A stretch of DNA of 64,000 bases, taken from the NCBI RefSeq assembly GCF_024748615.1, contig NZ_CP087168.1, positions 2,542,001 to 2,606,000 on the forward strand. The letters run 5' to 3'. Source of the stretch: Pseudomonas sp. B21-048 (lineage in GTDB: Bacteria; Pseudomonadota; Gammaproteobacteria; Pseudomonadales; Pseudomonadaceae). Positions 1 to 8,713 of the stretch are shown here, one piece after another. Each line of letters starts with the position of its first letter. Position 1 is the first letter of the stretch. A program made the position numbers and the translations under genes. The notes beneath the pieces were generated by a model. The model had not been told where the DNA came from. It was given only the letters and a program-made list of their open reading frames with translations, and searched no databases.

Positions 1-95
1 ATCGGCGTCATCAGCAGCGCGCCAAAGCCAAGGATGAAGGCATTGGGCTCGATGCTCAAACACTGGCAAATCTGCGGGAGCTGGCCGGGTTCTAG
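1..95 (+). CDS. C-terminal end of an unidentified protein (partial, cut by window edge)
   Basis: The third forward frame is open from the window edge to a TAG at 93-95. It encodes about 30 residues of a hydrophilic, Lys/Arg-rich tail ending in LRELAGF. A charged tail ending just before a compact intergenic stretch fits the end of a real gene, but there is too little sequence to name a family. The other two forward frames are either closed early or run into repeat-like sequence, so this frame is the best candidate. Confidence 0.4.
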   Translation, partial: RRHQQRAKAKDEGIGLDAQTLANLRELAGF

Positions 96-138
96 AGGGA
101 CAGTGTTTTTTTGTAGGTGCAGGTCCAGTGTTTCCCGC

Positions 139-456
139 TTAACGCCGTCCCAACAACAGCCCCACCACCAAACCGAACCCGGCGGAGATGGCCACGGTTT
201 GCCAGGGATGACCGCCGATGTAGATTTCGGTGGCGTCGACGGCGGGTTGGGTTCGGTCACGTACGTTTGCGACTGAGCTGCGGGCCTGCTGGAGTTTCTG
301 GGCGATTTGCCCACGAAGGGTGTCCGCTTCCTCACCGACCAGTGAAGCACTGCTCTTGAGCAGTTTTTCCGATTCTTCGATCAGGGCCTGAAGTTCGCTG
401 AAGACCTGATCCTTGATTTGATCCTCGGCGACTTGATCGATGATTTTTCGGGCCAT
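139..456 (-). CDS. DUF883 family (ElaB/YqjD-type) inner-membrane protein
   Basis: This 105-residue protein starts at the ATG whose complement is at 454-456; the longer open frame upstream of it is not coding. Residues 1-75 are a charged amphipathic helical stretch rich in Gln, Glu and Lys. A GGHPWQ segment follows (about 81-86), then one hydrophobic helix (about 87-102) and an Arg-Arg terminus. That layout matches the C-tail-anchored ElaB/YqjD (DUF883) family, known in Escherichia coli as stationary-phase membrane proteins that bind ribosomes. Whether this one binds ribosomes is inference from the family. It stands alone, with a small plus-strand gene diverging from it. Confidence 0.85.
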   Translation of the reverse strand: MARKIIDQVAEDQIKDQVFSELQALIEESEKLLKSSASLVGEEADTLRGQIAQKLQQARSSVANVRDRTQPAVDATEIYIGGHPWQTVAISAGFGLVVGLLLGRR

Positions 457-621
457 TGGAGTACTCCTTGCAGGTGAATGGACAGTGAACAATGGAGTCT
501 GCCGCCATGGCAAAAGTTGCAGCAATTTTGCCAGGCGACTCAACCCTGAAGAAAAATCCAGCGCAGGACATTTCCTCCTACAGTGTAAGATGTCGCCTAT
601 TTTACGCAGCAGGTATCTTCC

Positions 622-873
622 ATGAGCTTCAATCTGGCCGACAAACCCCTTGCCGAGCGCGCGGCGCTTGAAGATGAAAAGTCCCGTTTGTTCGAGCTCT
701 GGCAAAACAACTTGGGTAAATCCAAGGGTGAAGCCGCACGGTTGTTCGGTGAGCGTGCCAAGCGCAAAGGCAAATGGGCCGAATGGGTGCGCTCCGAACT
801 CGACGGCATGTCGCCCCCGGAATTCGCCAACATGGTGCGCAGTGAAGTCAATCGGCTGATGGCCGCTAAATAA
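622..873 (+). CDS. Conserved hypothetical protein, 83 aa
   Basis: This small soluble protein is rich in Lys, Arg and Glu and has several Trp residues (WQNN, KGKWAEW). It has no signal peptide and no membrane segment. Its composition and predicted helices suggest a compact, possibly nucleic-acid- or protein-binding protein, but I do not recognise a named family. It is divergent from the DUF883 gene and convergent with the LysR gene. The ATG at 622 follows a purine-poor leader, so the ribosome binding site is weak. Coding character is supported by the frame being open from ATG to TAA with typical pseudomonad codon use. Confidence 0.7.
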   Translation: MSFNLADKPLAERAALEDEKSRLFELWQNNLGKSKGEAARLFGERAKRKGKWAEWVRSELDGMSPPEFANMVRSEVNRLMAAK

Positions 874-900
874 GCTTCCAGCACTGACAGTTTCGAATCC

Positions 901-940
901 GCCGAAGATCAAAAGATCGCAGCCTGCGGCAGCTCCTACG
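901..940. repeat. Single degenerate REP-type repeat
   Basis: The segment carries GCCGAAGATC, AAAGATCGCAGCC, TGCGGCAGCTCC and ends CTACGGG. It is a variant of the CCGAAGGCTGCGATC repeat seen as a full hairpin at 27303-27370. It lies between two convergent genes and runs into the last codons of the LysR gene. Confidence 0.5.
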
Positions 941-1850
941 GGTGGGAAAAGGTCGCGATAATCGCCTCGCGCACTCTGAGCACCACCGGATCGAGCTGCG
1001 TAATGGTGCGCCAGCCCAGTTCGATCGGATAGCGTGGCAATGCCAGAGGGCAGGGCAGCAGCGCCAGTCCGCTGAGCGCAGCGATACTTCGAGCCGCGTG
1101 GGCCGGGATGGTCGCCACCGCCTGACTGCCCTTGAGCAGATGCGGCAATGCGGCAAAGTGCGTGGTTGACGCGCATACCCGCCGACTCAGTCCCAACGCC
1201 GCCAGGCCTTCATCGGTAATTCCGATAAAACCGCCCGATGACACCAGAATGTGCTCGCGGGCGACGAACGCTTCAAGGCTGAGCGTCTCCTGTCCTTCGG
1301 CCAGACTGAAGGGATCCACCAGACACAGATAATCGCCTTCACCCAGCACCTGACGACTGAGCAAACGCTCGGCAAACCCGCCTGCCGTGATCGCCAGATC
1401 GATACTGCGTTCCATCAAGGCCTGGGCGACGATCTGGCTATGGGTTTGGCGAAAGATCAGCCGCAGTTTCGGCGCGCGATCAGCGATCTCGTCAATCAAT
1501 CGTCGCCCGTAGGCGATTTCGAAATCATCCGACAAACCCACCGTCACCGAGCGTCCGTCGTAATGATTCGCCGCCGGATCGACCATCGCCAGGCTCTGGC
1601 GGCATTTATTCAGCGCATCGCTGACCACCGGTTTCAACTGGTTAGCCTTGAGCGTCGGTGCAAGGCCGCGACCGGTGCGCACGAACAACTGATCGCCATA
1701 CACCTCTCGCAATCGACGCAACGCCGCGCTGACCGCCGATTGCGTCACGCCCAGACGCAGCGCGGCTCGGCTGGCGCTGGATTCTTCATGCAGCGCTTCG
1801 AAGACTTTGAGCAGATTGAGATCGACGGTCACGATATTCATTGGGTTCAT
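936..1850 (-). CDS. LysR-family transcriptional regulator
   Basis: The 304-residue length is normal for LysR proteins. The N-terminal winged HTH (residues about 8-66) contains the typical pattern [11 protein letters not shown], then [24 protein letters not shown] LysR substrate-binding domain follows (about 95-300) with [11 protein letters not shown] and a second-lobe region ending REAIIATF. It is divergently arranged with the nitrilase gene, with 85 bp between starts. That is the classic layout for a LysR protein controlling its neighbour, so it is likely to regulate the nitrilase; this is inferred. The start could also be the second Met, 9 bp downstream. The inducer is unknown. Confidence 0.92.
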   Translation of the reverse strand: MNPMNIVTVDLNLLKVFEALHEESSASRAALRLGVTQSAVSAALRRLREVYGDQLFVRTGRGLAPTLKANQLKPVVSDALNKCRQSLAMVDPAANHYDGRSVTVGLSDDFEIAYGRRLIDEIADRAPKLRLIFRQTHSQIVAQALMERSIDLAITAGGFAERLLSRQVLGEGDYLCLVDPFSLAEGQETLSLEAFVAREHILVSSGGFIGITDEGLAALGLSRRVCASTTHFAALPHLLKGSQAVATIPAHAARSIAALSGLALLPCPLALPRYPIELGWRTITQLDPVVLRVREAIIATFSHP

Positions 1851-1935
1851 ATCATTCAGCAGTGAGTCGGGCTTTATTCATGATCCTGTGGCGCCGGAGA
1901 ATGAGCAACACCTCATTACTGACGGAGTCACCGCG

Positions 1936-2856
1936 ATGCCCAAGTCTATCGTTGCTGCCCTGCAAATCGGCGCCTTGCCCGGCGGCAAGGCCGATACCCT
2001 CGATCAAATCCTCTCCTGGGAAACCGCCATTATCGAATCCGGCGCCGCACTGGTGGTCATGCCGGAGGCGTTGCTCGGCGGGTACCCCAAGGGCGAGGGT
2101 TTCGGCACGCAACTCGGCTATCGACTGCCAGAGGGGCGGGAAGCGTTTGCGCGGTATTTCGACAACGCCATCGACGTGCCCGGTGCCGAGACTGAAGCCT
2201 TGGCCGGATTGTCCTCACGCACTGGCGCCAATCTGGTGATCGGCGTGATCGAGCGCGCGGGCAGCACCTTATACTGCACCGCGTTGTATTTCGATCCGCA
2301 GGCCGGGCTGGTCGCCAAGCACCGCAAACTGATGCCCACCGGCACCGAGCGACTGATCTGGGGCAAGGGCGATGGCTCGACCTTGCCGGTGATCGATAGC
2401 CGGGTCGGGCGAATCGGCGCCGTGGTGTGCTGGGAAAACATGATGCCGCTGCTGCGCACCGCGATGTACGCCAAAGGCGTAGAGGTCTGGTGCGCGCCGA
2501 CGGTGGACGAGCGGGAAATGTGGCAGGTCAGCATGCGCCACATCGCCCATGAAGGACGCTGCTTTGTGGTCAGCGCCTGTCAGGTCCAGGCCTCACCGCA
2601 AGCTTTGGGCGTGGAAATCGCCAACTGGCCGGCACAGCGTCTGTTGATTGCCGGCGGCAGCGTGATTGTCGGGCCCATGGGCGACATCCTCGCCGGACCG
2701 CTGCGTGACAAGGCGGGTTTACTGAGCGCCGAAATCGACACCGACGACCTGATCCGCGCCCGTTATGACTACGACGTGGTCGGGCATTACGCGCGCCCGG
2801 ACGTGTTTGAGTTGACGGTGGATGAGCGGGCCAAACCGGGCGTGCGTTTTATCTGA
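1936..2856 (+). CDS. Nitrilase / carbon-nitrogen hydrolase family protein
   Basis: The 306-residue protein has the full Glu-Lys-Cys triad of the nitrilase superfamily: E44 in [13 protein letters not shown]131 in [12 protein letters not shown] and C165 in [18 protein letters not shown] after the cysteine is typical of true nitrilases rather than amidases, so hydrolysis of an organic nitrile to a carboxylate and ammonia is the best guess. The substrate is unknown. The start at 1936 is preferred over an upstream in-frame start because GGAG lies about 10 bases before it and homologs begin near here. The gene diverges from a LysR gene and its end overlaps the convergent acetyltransferase gene by 8 bp. 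Confidence 0.9.
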   Translation: MPKSIVAALQIGALPGGKADTLDQILSWETAIIESGAALVVMPEALLGGYPKGEGFGTQLGYRLPEGREAFARYFDNAIDVPGAETEALAGLSSRTGANLVIGVIERAGSTLYCTALYFDPQAGLVAKHRKLMPTGTERLIWGKGDGSTLPVIDSRVGRIGAVVCWENMMPLLRTAMYAKGVEVWCAPTVDEREMWQVSMRHIAHEGRCFVVSACQVQASPQALGVEIANWPAQRLLIAGGSVIVGPMGDILAGPLRDKAGLLSAEIDTDDLIRARYDYDVVGHYARPDVFELTVDERAKPGVRFI

Positions 2857-3394
2857 GGCGCAGCCACTCTTCGCGGGTGATTTCCCAGAGTTCCTTCGGG
2901 AGTCGCCCGCTGACAAAGTCGCCTTCATCAGTGTGTATCAAGCGCATGCCGGTACGTTCCGAGAGTTTGCGCGAGCCGATATTCGGCGCCGCTTTCGGCA
3001 CGCGCAGTAACGGCCGGCCGAGTGTTTCGAACCAGTACTCGGTCACCGCCGCACTGGCTTCAGCCATCAATCCCTGGCCTTGCCATTGCGGGGTCAGCCA
3101 GAAGCCGCGGTTGTTGTCCTGTTCATTCATCAGGCTGACATTGCCGATCAGCTGATCGGGGGCTGACTTCAAGCGGATCGACCAGTGCCATTCTTCGCCA
3201 CGGGCCATCGCCGGCAGGGCAATATCACGCAGATAAGTCAACGCGCCGTCGGCGGGATAAGGCCACGGCACCAGGACGTTCAGGTAACGCACCACGTCCC
3301 AGTGGGGGAAATGTCGCTGAATGGCCTCGGCATCGGCCAGTTCCAACGGACGCAAAATCAGCCTGTCGGTGTAGAGCGTTGGAGCAGTGTGCAT
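2849..3394 (-). CDS. GNAT-family N-acetyltransferase (RimJ/RimL-like)
   Basis: This 181-residue protein opens with [17 protein letters not shown], the standard start of RimJ/RimL-type acetyltransferases. It carries the [17 protein letters not shown] acetyl-CoA-binding region (about 114-130) and ends with a typical [11 protein letters not shown] segment (about 145). It should transfer an acetyl group from acetyl-CoA to an amine, either a protein N-terminus or a small molecule; the substrate cannot be read from sequence. It is convergent with the nitrilase gene and overlaps its last codons. Confidence 0.9.
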   Translation of the reverse strand: MHTAPTLYTDRLILRPLELADAEAIQRHFPHWDVVRYLNVLVPWPYPADGALTYLRDIALPAMARGEEWHWSIRLKSAPDQLIGNVSLMNEQDNNRGFWLTPQWQGQGLMAEASAAVTEYWFETLGRPLLRVPKAAPNIGSRKLSERTGMRLIHTDEGDFVSGRLPKELWEITREEWLRLR

Positions 3395-3421
3395 CGTGGA
3401 TGACCTCCTTGTAGGGACGGG

Positions 3422-3442
3422 CGCTGCGCATCATGCGCAGCG
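3422..3442. terminator. Perfect 9-bp hairpin in intergenic region
   Basis: CGCTGCGCA (3422-3430) and TGCGCAGCG (3434-3442) form a perfect stem with a 3-base loop. It sits in the spacer between the starts of the acetyltransferase and phosphatase genes. No T-run follows, so it may be an operator or a regulatory hairpin rather than a terminator. Confidence 0.35.
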
Positions 3443-3498
3443 TCGATTGTCCGTCTAGTCTCTAGGCGTTCACACCCCTGTCAACGGATGGACTGCCC

Positions 3499-5076
3499 AT
3501 GAGTTTGTTACTCGGCCCGATTCTGCAGTTTCGTGGCATCAACAGTAATGTTTATAACGTGTCTGCTCTAGTGGTTTTACCCTTGGGCGCGACATCACCC
3601 AGCGTAAAAGTACCCGGCGGTGTCACTGCCCGCAAACCGTTGGCCACCGCCGATATCCCGTTGCTCAATCCTCAGTACCGCGTCTGGCGCATCGATTTAA
3701 AAGCGCTGCAAGACCAGGATGTCGCCACTACTTACACGATCAAGATAGAGGGCGCGGAGGCCAACTTCGTCGTTCCGGCCGAGGGGCAATCGCCGCGCAT
3801 GGCTTATGTGTCGTGCAACGGTTTCTCGGACCCCAAGGAGATGGAGAAAGTGGACCGGAACAATGAGCGCTGGGAACACCTGTGGGGGGCTCATCAAAGC
3901 AAGCCTTATCACCTGTTGTTGATGGGGGGCGATCAGGTTTACAGCGACGATATGCGCAGCAATGTGTCGTCGATGAAAACATGGTTTGCCAAACCCTTCG
4001 CCGACCGTCGAAAGGCGGTCTACAGCAAGGTGATCGAAGCCGATCTGGACAAGTTCTTCACCAGACTCTACCTGGAGCACTGGAAGCAGCCTGAGGTTGC
4101 GAAGCTGCTCAGCGCCGTTCCGACGGTGATGATGTGGGATGACCATGACATCATCGATGGCTGGGGTTCTTACGATGAGATTCTGCATTCAAGCCCGGTG
4201 TTCCAGGGGCTGTTTGCCACGGCCAAACGCTATTTCAGGATTTTCCAGCAGCAACTGATCCAGACTCATCCTCACCTCAAACCGTCCGCTGATACTCATC
4301 CCTGTGCCATTCCCGACACCGCCGACGGCTTTCACCTGGGGTTTACCGGCCTAGGCGAATTGGCATTGCTGGTTCCTGACTTGCGCAGTGAGCGTGCGCC
4401 GGATTTGACGACCCCGCCGGCTCGGCAAACCCGGATCATTTCGCCCGTCAGTTGGGATGCGATTTATGCCTGGCTGGGCAAGCTCAAAGGGCATAAGCAC
4501 TTGCTGCTGATGTCGAGTATTCCCGTGGGTTACCTGGATTTGCAGGCGGCCGAAAAGGCACTGGACCTGATTTCGGGGCAACAGGAGCTTGAGGACGATT
4601 TACGCGACCATTGGCGAAGCCAGCCCCACCGAGACGAACGCAAGCGGCTGATCATGCGTTTGCTGGATTTTGCCAATAGCGAATCCTGCAAGGTCACGCT
4701 GGTGTCCGGTGATGTTCATGTGGCAGGGGCCTGCGTGATCGAATCGAAGTTGTCCCGGCATAACATCGACGGCGCAGGAACGATCTACCAACTGATATCG
4801 ACCGGGGTCGTGCATCCTTCACCGCCGGTGCTGGCGGTGCAGTTTCTGGAGTCCATTGGCAAGCACCAGGAACAGATCGACTACGCCGTCACCGGAACAC
4901 TGTTGCCCATCGGCGCACGGGGACGTTACCTGATCGCCGCTCGAAACTGGCTGGCGATAGAGCCGGATGAAGATGGCACTGGAAAAAGTCGGCTATGGGC
5001 CCACTGGCACGTAGAAGGTCTCAAACATTGCGTGACCCAGGTGATCGACCCCGTTAAATCGCGGGCCGAACCGTGA
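3499..5076 (+). CDS. PhoD-like alkaline phosphatase / metallophosphatase family protein
   Basis: The 525-residue protein has metallophosphatase motifs of the PhoD-like class: GDQVYSDD near residue 144, WDDHDIIDG near 213 and a late SGDVHVAG near 403. The first 110 residues form a beta-rich domain. No signal peptide or Tat motif is visible, unlike secreted PhoD, so a cytosolic phosphoesterase is more likely. The substrate is unknown. It is a single gene, with the lipoprotein gene converging on it 3 bp downstream. Confidence 0.82.
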   Translation: MSLLLGPILQFRGINSNVYNVSALVVLPLGATSPSVKVPGGVTARKPLATADIPLLNPQYRVWRIDLKALQDQDVATTYTIKIEGAEANFVVPAEGQSPRMAYVSCNGFSDPKEMEKVDRNNERWEHLWGAHQSKPYHLLLMGGDQVYSDDMRSNVSSMKTWFAKPFADRRKAVYSKVIEADLDKFFTRLYLEHWKQPEVAKLLSAVPTVMMWDDHDIIDGWGSYDEILHSSPVFQGLFATAKRYFRIFQQQLIQTHPHLKPSADTHPCAIPDTADGFHLGFTGLGELALLVPDLRSERAPDLTTPPARQTRIISPVSWDAIYAWLGKLKGHKHLLLMSSIPVGYLDLQAAEKALDLISGQQELEDDLRDHWRSQPHRDERKRLIMRLLDFANSESCKVTLVSGDVHVAGACVIESKLSRHNIDGAGTIYQLISTGVVHPSPPVLAVQFLESIGKHQEQIDYAVTGTLLPIGARGRYLIAARNWLAIEPDEDGTGKSRLWAHWHVEGLKHCVTQVIDPVKSRAEP

Positions 5077-5079
5077 GCG

Positions 5080-5547
5080 CTACCACGCGTCGGTAGTCGG
5101 TCTTGGCAGGCTGAGTTTGCCGCGATCAACGAAACGCATTGTGCCAAACACGCCGCTGGCCAGTTTGCCTCGAAGCACATACGGTAGATTGTCCAGTGTC
5201 TGCGTCTGACTCAGCCCGAGGGTCTGACGCAGCACCGAGAAGGCTGAAACGCTCACTGGCACCACGATCACCGCTTCGGAAAACCGTGGGATCGAGCCCG
5301 ATTGGTCGCTGACGCCGGAGGCTAGCGATTGACCGTTCACCTCCAGATCCAGGGCGACGCCGTTGTAGTCGACCGCCGTTTCATTAGGGTTTTGCACGCG
5401 CAGTTTTAGCGCAAATCGCACTTCCAGCTCCTGGCTTGGCAGCGGCTCGATACCGACTACGTTGATGTTCAGCGGGTCGCGATGGGGGAACAGGGCGCAG
5501 GCGCTCAGGGAGAGCAGCAGGAAGGACAGGGCAAACAATCTGCGCAT
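5080..5547 (-). CDS. LEA type 2 / WHy-domain lipoprotein
   Basis: The 155-residue product begins with MRRLFALSFLLLSLSACAL, a lipoprotein signal with lipobox LSAC. The body holds a WHy/LEA-2 beta domain (about 30-150) with RVQNPNETAVDYNGV, the asparagine-proline-asparagine core typical of this fold. Such proteins are outer-envelope or periplasmic lipoproteins of unclear role, often linked to desiccation or stress protection. The start is set at the Met before the signal peptide; a 15-residue upstream extension has no support. It is convergent with the PhoD-like gene. Confidence 0.82.
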   Translation of the reverse strand: MRRLFALSFLLLSLSACALFPHRDPLNINVVGIEPLPSQELEVRFALKLRVQNPNETAVDYNGVALDLEVNGQSLASGVSDQSGSIPRFSEAVIVVPVSVSAFSVLRQTLGLSQTQTLDNLPYVLRGKLASGVFGTMRFVDRGKLSLPRPTTDAW

Positions 5548-5728
5548 GGACAGGCTCTCGAACAGGAAGTTATTCAGCACGATAGCGCACAACGCGCTAA
5601 CAGTGATTCGAAGATGTTGCGCAGCCTGTTATGACGCGAAGCTTTTCAGGCGGCCAGTCGCTCCTGCCAGTTTCTGACGGCAGCCTCTGCTAAGCTCCGA
5701 CGATTTTTCAGCAAAGAGCCTGCCGACC

Positions 5729-6445
5729 GTGTCGCGAACCACTCGTTTACTGACTTTGCTACAAGTGCTACGGGGCAAAAGTCGCCCGGTGACTGCCGCG
5801 ACATTGGCCAGCGAACTGGAGATTTCCGAACGCACGCTCTACCGCGACATCGCGGAACTCACCGCGCTCGGCGCACCGATTTTTGGCGAGGCGGGGATCG
5901 GTTATGTGTTGCGCAGTGGTCTGTTCCTGCCGCCCTTGATGCTCAATGCCGATGAAACCGAAGCTATCGTGCTCGGGCTGCGCTACGTGGATCAGCGTGG
6001 CGATGAGGTTTTGAGCAAAGCTGCGGCCGATGCCTTGGCAAAAATCGCCGCGGTACTCGACCCCGTGGCCCAGGATGCCTTGCGCAACCCGACGGTGCTG
6101 CCAGGGCCACCAGGTTATGGCTATCCGCAAAATGCCGTGCCCTTGAACGTGTTTCGCCAAGCCATCCGCGATCAGGCCAAGCTGCACATCGATTACGCGG
6201 ACGCCAACCAGGTGCCGAGTCAGCGGCTGATCTGGCCATTGGCCCTGGGTTTTCTCAACGAAGTGCGAATCATCGTCGCCTGGTGTGAATTGCGCAGTGC
6301 CTATCGCACCTTTCGCACCGACCGGATCTCGGCCGCCAGCGAGCAGGGCGAACGCTATCCGGGGCGGCGCAGCGACCTGTTGCGCACTTGGCGCAAGCAA
6401 ATGCAACTGGACGAAGCAGGGCGTTTCACTCCTGACAAGAACTGA
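5729..6445 (+). CDS. HTH-WYL domain transcriptional regulator (YafY family)
   Basis: The 238-residue protein starts with GTG. It has an N-terminal HTH_11-type domain (about 5-60) with RTTRLLTLLQVLRG and LEISERTLYRDIAEL. A WYL-type sensor domain follows (about 135-220), where the conserved WYL is replaced by LIWPLALGFL and WCELRSAYRTFRTDRI is clear. WYL regulators bind ligands such as nucleotides or nucleic acid; the ligand here is unknown. A 52-bp gap separates it from the next gene on the same strand, a SnoaL-like protein that may be its target or co-transcribed partner. Confidence 0.9.
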   Translation: MSRTTRLLTLLQVLRGKSRPVTAATLASELEISERTLYRDIAELTALGAPIFGEAGIGYVLRSGLFLPPLMLNADETEAIVLGLRYVDQRGDEVLSKAAADALAKIAAVLDPVAQDALRNPTVLPGPPGYGYPQNAVPLNVFRQAIRDQAKLHIDYADANQVPSQRLIWPLALGFLNEVRIIVAWCELRSAYRTFRTDRISAASEQGERYPGRRSDLLRTWRKQMQLDEAGRFTPDKN

Positions 6446-6497
6446 CACAGGCTTGTTTTAGCATGGCGCCAGAATCAACTCACAAGGAGTCGTAAAC

Positions 6498-6839
6498 ATG
6501 TCCAGTCCAGCCTCTTCACTGGCCCCCGCCATCGCCGCCTACATTGCCGCCACCAATACTCGCGACACGTCGAGGGTTGCCAGTTTTTTCGCTGAGGATG
6601 CCAACGTGTTCGATGAGGGGCAGCATCAGGTCGGCACACAAGCCATCGCCCAATGGATGCAAGCCACCGCACAACGTTATCAGCCCCGGGTCGAGGTGCT
6701 CGACGTTCAGCTGCGCACCGGCAAAGTGCTGGTGCACAACCTGATCTCCGGTACCTTTCCAGGTAGCCCGCTGGAACTGCGCTACATGTTCCGCCTCAAT
6801 GAACAGGGCAAAATCGCCCGGCTGGATATCTCGCTGTAG
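6498..6839 (+). CDS. SnoaL-like / NTF2-fold nuclear transport factor 2 family protein
   Basis: The 113-residue protein has the NTF2-like pattern: an N-terminal helix AIAAYIAATNTRDTSRVASFF, then AEDANVFDEGQ, then beta strands ending LELRYMFRLNEQGKIARLDI. The fold forms a cone with a pocket and is used by many small enzymes and binding proteins. AAGGAG lies 7 bases before the ATG. It follows the WYL regulator gene directly on the same strand. The exact role is unknown. Confidence 0.82.
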   Translation: MSSPASSLAPAIAAYIAATNTRDTSRVASFFAEDANVFDEGQHQVGTQAIAQWMQATAQRYQPRVEVLDVQLRTGKVLVHNLISGTFPGSPLELRYMFRLNEQGKIARLDISL

Positions 6840-6888
6840 CTCGCTCCCACAGGCATTGAGCTTCGCTAGCTGCTATATACTGCCGCGC

Positions 6889-8004
6889 ATGAATGTCGAC
6901 TCTCCCTTAAGCGCCTGGCAACACGCCATTGAACAGAAGGGCTTCGTCCAGGACGAAGCTCAGGAACACGCTGTATGGGCGCTGCAAAAATGTCACGAAG
7001 CCTTGCATGAAAACCGCACGCCTACCGGCGTGTACCTCTGGGGCCCGGTGGGGCGCGGCAAGACCTGGTTGATGGATCAGTTTTATCTAAACCTGCGCGT
7101 CCCGTCCCGGCGTCAGCACTTTCATCATTTCATGGGCTGGGTGCACCAGCGCTCCTTTCAATTGACCGGCATCGCCGATCCGTTGAAAGCGCTGGCCCGC
7201 GAGCTGAGCGAGGAAGTGCGCGTACTGTGTTTCGATGAACTGTTCGTCAACGACATCGGTGACGCCATCATTCTCGGGCGTTTGTTTCAGGTGATGTTCG
7301 AGGAGGGCGTGGTGGTGGTCTGCACCTCCAATCAGCCGCCGGACCAGCTGTACGCGGATGGCTTCAACCGTGACCGCTTCGTGCCGGCCATTACCGCAAT
7401 CAAGCAGCACATGCAGGTGATTGCGGTGGATGGCGGGGAAGATCACCGCCTGCACCCTGGCGCCGGGTTGCAACGTTACTGGGTGAATGTACCGGGTCAA
7501 CCCGGTGCCTTGAGCGAGGTATTCAAAGCCTTGACCGCCGGCCAGTCGTTGTCCAGCGTTCCGCTCAAGATCGGCTACCGTTCAGTCAATATCATGCAGG
7601 CCAGTCAAACGGTGCTCTGGTGCCGTTACGGCGAACTCTGTGAGCAGCCATTTGCTGCCATGGACTTCATGGCGCTGTGCGACACCTTCAGCGCTATTCT
7701 GTTGAGCGACGTGCCCAACCTCAGCGCGCAAAAACGCGAAGGGCGCATTGCCCGCGGCACTGAAGACGGTGTCGAGCGGGTGGCGGCGGGTGATCGCCAG
7801 TTGCCGCAGTTATCGGTGCATGACGACGGTGTGCGTCGGTTTATTGCCCTGGTGGACGAATGCTATGACCGCAAGGTGCCGCTGTACCTCGAAGCGCAGG
7901 TGCCGATGGAGGCGCTGTACACCGAGGGCTATTTGCAGTTTCCATTTCGCCGCACCCTGAGTCGCTTGCAGGAAATGCAGCTCAAACGTTTCGTCGAGGC
8001 TTGA
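6889..8004 (+). CDS. AFG1/ZapE-type ATPase
   Basis: The 371-residue AAA-like ATPase has Walker A GPVGRGKT (about 52-59), Walker B VLCFDELFVND and a conserved CTSNQPPDQLYADGFNRDRF sensor segment. ZapE in Escherichia coli is a Z-ring-associated ATPase, and Afg1/Lace1 is the mitochondrial homolog. The start at 6889 is chosen because the 30 extra upstream codons overlap the previous gene and lack family similarity. Pseudomonads often carry a second ZapE gene elsewhere, so this may be the accessory paralog; that is inference. Confidence 0.88.
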   Translation: MNVDSPLSAWQHAIEQKGFVQDEAQEHAVWALQKCHEALHENRTPTGVYLWGPVGRGKTWLMDQFYLNLRVPSRRQHFHHFMGWVHQRSFQLTGIADPLKALARELSEEVRVLCFDELFVNDIGDAIILGRLFQVMFEEGVVVVCTSNQPPDQLYADGFNRDRFVPAITAIKQHMQVIAVDGGEDHRLHPGAGLQRYWVNVPGQPGALSEVFKALTAGQSLSSVPLKIGYRSVNIMQASQTVLWCRYGELCEQPFAAMDFMALCDTFSAILLSDVPNLSAQKREGRIARGTEDGVERVAAGDRQLPQLSVHDDGVRRFIALVDECYDRKVPLYLEAQVPMEALYTEGYLQFPFRRTLSRLQEMQLKRFVEA

Positions 8005-8137
8005 TGGCTGGGGGCTTTTGAGAGAGAACGATCACCACAGGATCCAGTTGTCGGCACCCCGGCACTCGCGATAAGGTCGCAGGACCTTTCAGTGCGCAAG
8101 AGGCGAACTGGGGCAACTTGTGTGATTGAGGGTGGAA

Positions 8138-8629
8138 ATGGAATCCGCAGAAATTCTTGTGCTTCAGGCCAGCTACACCAACCCGGTGCATGCCGAGGCG
8201 ATTTGTCTTGTATTGAACCACTACGCCGAAGACCCGATGGGCGGCGGTCATCCGTTACCCGCTCACAGGTTGCAACAACTGCCAGGGGAGTTGGCCAAAC
8301 GTCCCCATGCTTTCAGCGTACTGGCATTTGTCGGCGGTGAGCCGGCAGGGCTGGTCAACTGCTTTGAAGGTTTTTCGACCTTCGCCTGTCGACCGCTGGT
8401 CAACGTGCACGATGTGGCCGTGGTGTCGAAGTTTCGCGGGTTGGGGCTGAGCCAGAAGATGCTGCACAAAGTCGAGGACATCGCACGCCAGCGCGGCTGC
8501 TGCAAAATGACTCTGGAAGTACTCGAAGGCAATGCGGTGGCTCAGGCGTCCTATGGCAAATTCGGCTTTTCGCCAGGCATGTTCGACCCGGTGCATGGGC
8601 GGATGCTGTTCTGGACCAAGGCGCTTTAG
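8138..8629 (+). CDS. GNAT-family N-acetyltransferase
   Basis: The 163-residue protein has the GNAT core: VHDVAVVSKFRGLGLSQKML (about 92-111) includes the acetyl-CoA-binding loop, followed by GNAVAQASYGKFGFSPGMF. The start at the ATG 8138 has GAGGGTGG just upstream and is preferred to an upstream TTG. The acceptor substrate is unknown. It precedes a strong hairpin repeat that also separates it from the convergent cptA-type gene. Confidence 0.88.
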   Translation: MESAEILVLQASYTNPVHAEAICLVLNHYAEDPMGGGHPLPAHRLQQLPGELAKRPHAFSVLAFVGGEPAGLVNCFEGFSTFACRPLVNVHDVAVVSKFRGLGLSQKMLHKVEDIARQRGCCKMTLEVLEGNAVAQASYGKFGFSPGMFDPVHGRMLFWTKAL

Positions 8630-8650
8630 TCCGCAGTCCAAATGAACCGC

Positions 8651-8710
8651 TTTTTGTAGGAGCCAGCGGTGCGGCGATCCGACTTGCCGCACCGCTGGCT
8701 CCTACAAAAA
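8651..8710. repeat. Perfect 24-bp inverted repeat, REPIN-type, bidirectional terminator candidate
   Basis: The arms at 8651-8674 and 8687-8710 are exact reverse complements, running from TTTTTGTAGGAGCC to CCGC and back, with a 12-base loop. The T5 and A5 ends mean it could end transcription from both sides. It lies exactly between the convergent GNAT and phosphoethanolamine transferase genes. Confidence 0.85.
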
Positions 8711-8713
8711 GAA

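Noticed and set aside
139..1176. 345-residue minus-strand open frame covering the DUF883 gene
   Set aside because: Only its last 105 residues match a family; the upstream part lies over the small plus-strand gene and the end of the LysR gene in a shadow frame.
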